From positions 1-21,576 of the forward strand of contig JAVKOQ010000650.1 of the NCBI GenBank assembly GCA_031835245.1: a stretch of 21,576 nt of DNA, given 5' to 3'. Positions within the stretch are counted from its first letter, which is position 1. Every line of letters starts with the position of its first letter. The notes beneath the pieces are model-generated. The model was not told the origin of the DNA. It ran no database searches and worked only from the letters and a program-made list of their open reading frames with translations. Origin of the DNA: Balamuthia mandrillaris. Its lineage: Eukaryota; Discosea; Longamoebia; Balamuthiidae. A program made the translations under genes and the position numbers. Positions 19,547 through 21,576 of this stretch are shown piece by piece.

Positions 19547-21478
19547 TCTCTCCCCCTTTAATGCTATTTTCCTTCAATTATTACTTCAGATTGGAACGTA
19601 TCTTCAAGTGGCTGTTATTGAAGGAAACAGCCTTTCCTTCAGAACCATCACTTTGCCACCCATTCATCCTTCCGCCAGATCCACTCTTTCAGGAGAGGGA
19701 TACCGCCTCAAGTACAAGGATATGTGCCTTCGTTCTCAAGCACTTGATACCACAAAGCACTTCACAGAGCAACGTCAGGTAATATCTCATCCCATTTGTC
19801 TCTTTCTTTCGTGCTCTTCTTTTGTCAAAGTTGTTAATCATGTGCTAATCTCATTGAAGGTGAGCATGCTTGCCGACGGTGGTTCGTTCGAAGTCAAGGA
19901 CTTGAGCACTGCTCTTGTTGAAACCTATGATACATTATCCAAGGCATTCCACCTGTTGCGAACGCTCTGCAGCGACACTGCAACACTTGGTCAATTTGAT
20001 TGGATATTGAGCTGGCCTTCACTCTCTGAAAAACAGAAGTTAGAGAAGTACTCCAAGTTTGCCTCACACGAATTAAACTTTTTCATTTACAAGAAGGACA
20101 AACCATTCTTTGATCAATACATTGGTATGTATCCCTTTCGTCCCTCTCCCTCTCCCTCTCCCTCTCCCTCATTTGTTTTGCTTTCTTCACACCAGCCCAA
20201 TTTTTGAGGAACAAGAAGGACAAGACGTTCCTTGACTTTTGGTTATTGGAAGAGAAAACATGGCTCTTGCACTTCCTCCCTCTGCACCACTTTGAATCTC
20301 TTAACGTTGTAGAACAGATTCTGTTGGGTACAATTGTGAAAGAGTCTAACCCAGAGCATGCCCAATACATCGCTAAATACATTCGCGATGCAAGTTCACT
20401 CCGTCAAAAGGTAAAGCCGTCCTCCCTTATCTGCGACAAATGACTGACGCAGATTTAAAACAGGATAACGCTGAGTTCTCTCGGTTCGTTTTCGACACTG
20501 CACTCAAAGGCAGAGGACTGGACGCTGACACAGAAGACTATGGAGCAGAAGAAGGAAGAGGCAGGCGAAAACAGAGCATGCTCCGCTCTGGTTCCAGAGG
20601 TGGCACCGCTTTCTTCGAAGGAATAGGAGAGGTCAAGCAATGGGCCGAGCGAAATTATTGGTCACTGCAAACTCCGCAACAAACTGGAGAGCTGATCACC
20701 CCAAACCCGTTTTGGGCGGACTATGCTGGCCATTTGCTAGTTTCTGGCAGCAGCTCTTCCGTTGATGCTGCCTTCGTCTCTGCTCACTTTGGAGAAGCTC
20801 ACAGAAACTTTGCTGAGGTGATGATGGCGATGGCTGTACTTGACCTGCCCTTCGAGAAACCACGCCATGACATCACCTATGCGGAAGGCGGTTTGAGAAT
20901 GATTGCTAAAAGTCCCGCTGTCGTTTTCCACAAGGTATTTTAGCATGTCCTCTGACTAACCAGTTTTCCCTTGCACTGTGACTTTGTCTAACATTTGTTC
21001 ATAGCAAATCAAAGAAAGCCAAGTGGAGTTTTCGGCCAACGTCTTGGTCAGCCAGAACTACATCGATCCACGTGCTCCTTTAAGAGGAGACGACGAGGAG
21101 CAAGAATTCTCTCGGTACAACACCAACCTCGAGTTCTTGGTAGGAAAGGAATATGCCTGCGAGGTGGTGCTGACCAACGTTGGCAAGACCACCCAGAAGT
21201 TGAGTCTATTGCTGCAAATCCCAGTGGGAGCCATGCCTCTCAACAAAGGTTTCTTCACGCAAAGCAAGTACCTCCAACTGGCACCCAACTCCACCCAACA
21301 GGTTTCCTATTCCTTCTACTTCCCGAAAGCAGAAGGAGAACAGTGCGAGTTCCAGCATTTGCCCGTCCAAGTCTGCAAGAATGAGAAAGTTATCTGTGAT
21401 GTGCCCAACAAGAAGCTGAAAGTGGTGCATCAACTGTCTGAAGTTAATACTCGCACTTGGGGTTATGTCGCTGGGTTG
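15050..21478 (+). CDS. Very large uncharacterised protein with macroglobulin-like beta-rich segments, 5' part
   Basis: Seventeen exons: 15050-15069, 15182-15335, 15432-15764, 15863-16132, 16272-16514, 16591-16742, 16817-17041, 17116-17227, 17296-18013, 18088-18227, 18337-18424, 18481-19496, 19590-19778, 19860-20124, 20196-20410, 20464-20934 and 21005 to about 21478. All phases match, giving about 1695 residues, and the gene continues beyond the window. The start MMEDLQLNLDWVERFALAE has no signal peptide. Residues about 1-400 are helical. From about 410 on, beta-rich segments appear, for example VQIKFSVDNKEYFGHDEQVN and, near 743, GKSGEPRPGRVIALQLW followed by TLQTNEDGFAFLGPL. The latter resembles MG-type repeats of alpha-2-macroglobulin-like proteins. 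A charged linker (about 895-915) and a Cys-containing CAEACMAPC segment near 1087 follow. No thioester GCGEQ motif occurs in the visible part. A function is not assigned. The last donor could be at 21475 or 21479. Confidence 0.8.
15349..15401 (+). repeat. CTTC/ATCGTT minisatellite in intron 2
   Basis: Two ATCGTT cores with CTTCTCTTCTC units, nearly the same sequence as the larger array at 10836-10970. It fills the middle of a 96-nt stop-free intron of the large-protein gene. Confidence 0.8.
16137..16206 (+). repeat. (GT)35 microsatellite in intron 4
   Basis: Seventy bases of pure GT begin four bases after the donor of the 139-nt intron, so the transcript carries a UG repeat directly downstream of the 5' splice site. 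It is followed by a short AG tract. Confidence 0.95.
16751..16775 (+). repeat. (CT)n tract in intron 6
   Basis: A sense-strand CT tract immediately after the GTTCGC donor of a 74-nt intron. Confidence 0.85.
17055..17072 (+). repeat. (CT)n tract in intron 7
   Basis: A short sense-strand CT tract near the donor of a 74-nt intron. Confidence 0.8.
18256..18283 (+). repeat. (CT)n tract in intron 10
   Basis: A CT tract in the 109-nt intron 18228-18336. The CTGCAG that directly follows it is not a usable acceptor, because reading on from it reaches TGA. Confidence 0.9.
19508..19544 (+). repeat. (CT)n tract in intron 12
   Basis: A CT tract in the 93-nt stop-free intron between 19497 and 19589. Confidence 0.9.
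20142..20170 (+). repeat. (CCCTCT)n tract in intron 14
   Basis: A hexanucleotide CCCTCT tandem repeat in the 71-nt intron 20125-20195. It differs from the plain CT tracts of the neighbouring introns. Confidence 0.85.
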
Positions 21479-21521
21479 GTTTCACCATTCTCGTCTTTGC
21501 TTTATATTCTTATCTTTTCTC

Positions 21522-21524
<3 letters not shown>

Positions 21525-21554
<30 letters not shown>
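21525..21554 (+). repeat. (CT)n tract in the last, incomplete intron
   Basis: A CT tract near the window end, downstream of the presumed donor at 21475 or 21479. It supports reading the end of the window as intron. Confidence 0.85.
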
Positions 21555-21558
<4 letters not shown>

Positions 21559-21576
21559 CATTCTATCGCTAAGCAC

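Overview
This is a gene-dense nuclear segment from an intron-rich eukaryote using the standard genetic code. Exons end in GT...AG introns of mostly 53-180 nt, and joining them at consistent phases gives long intact proteins. Noncoding DNA is full of A/T homopolymers and (CT)n, (GT)n and (GAAA)n microsatellites. There is no bacterial operon layout, tRNA, rRNA, CRISPR array or recognisable transposon. The intron style, the mixed exon composition and the protein families suggest a free-living amoeba (Amoebozoa, perhaps a centramoebid such as Balamuthia). That assignment is an inference, not something the sequence proves.

Layout. (1) 1-585, plus strand: the 3' end of a saccharopine dehydrogenase gene of lysine metabolism. 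(2) 1009-1434, minus strand: a single-exon four-helix membrane protein resembling the COPI-associated/TVP15 family. (3) 1732-4866, minus strand: a 13-exon gene for a 700-residue protein with an N-terminal membrane anchor, a helical-repeat-like half and a C-terminal class I isoprenoid-synthase-like half. (4) 4867-6801: a 1.9 kb divergent intergenic region with a broken signal-peptide coding fragment and a perfect 18-bp palindrome. (5) 6802-8395, plus strand: a two-exon gene for a 380-residue protein with Pro/Gln/Ser-rich disorder followed by a compact C-terminal domain, possibly a transcription factor. (6) 9235-14597, plus strand: a 9-exon gene for a 1471-residue nuclear-type protein. (7) 15050 to the window end, plus strand: the first 17 exons (about 1695 residues) of a very large protein with an alpha-helical start and beta-rich macroglobulin-like segments.

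The most interesting item is gene 6. One continuous chain of phase-matched exons encodes two RRMs, an Arg/Asp/Ser-rich region, a RanBP2-type zinc finger, a CDCA7-type 4CXXC zinc finger, FYRN and FYRC segments, a second RanBP2-like finger split by an intron, two AT-hooks and an acidic tail. RNA-binding modules and chromatin or DNA-methylation-type modules are thus combined in one polypeptide. The second notable item is gene 3, where a splice site bypasses a stop codon and fuses the two halves.

The genes do not form an obvious pathway. They are a typical collection of unrelated eukaryotic neighbours: amino-acid metabolism, Golgi membrane, isoprenoid-like enzyme, transcription and chromatin, and a large surface- or defence-like protein. 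The introns share a style: sense-strand pyrimidine microsatellites, a dispersed CTTC/ATCGTT minisatellite in two genes, many GTT donors, and several introns that are multiples of three and stop-free and so hide inside longer open frames.
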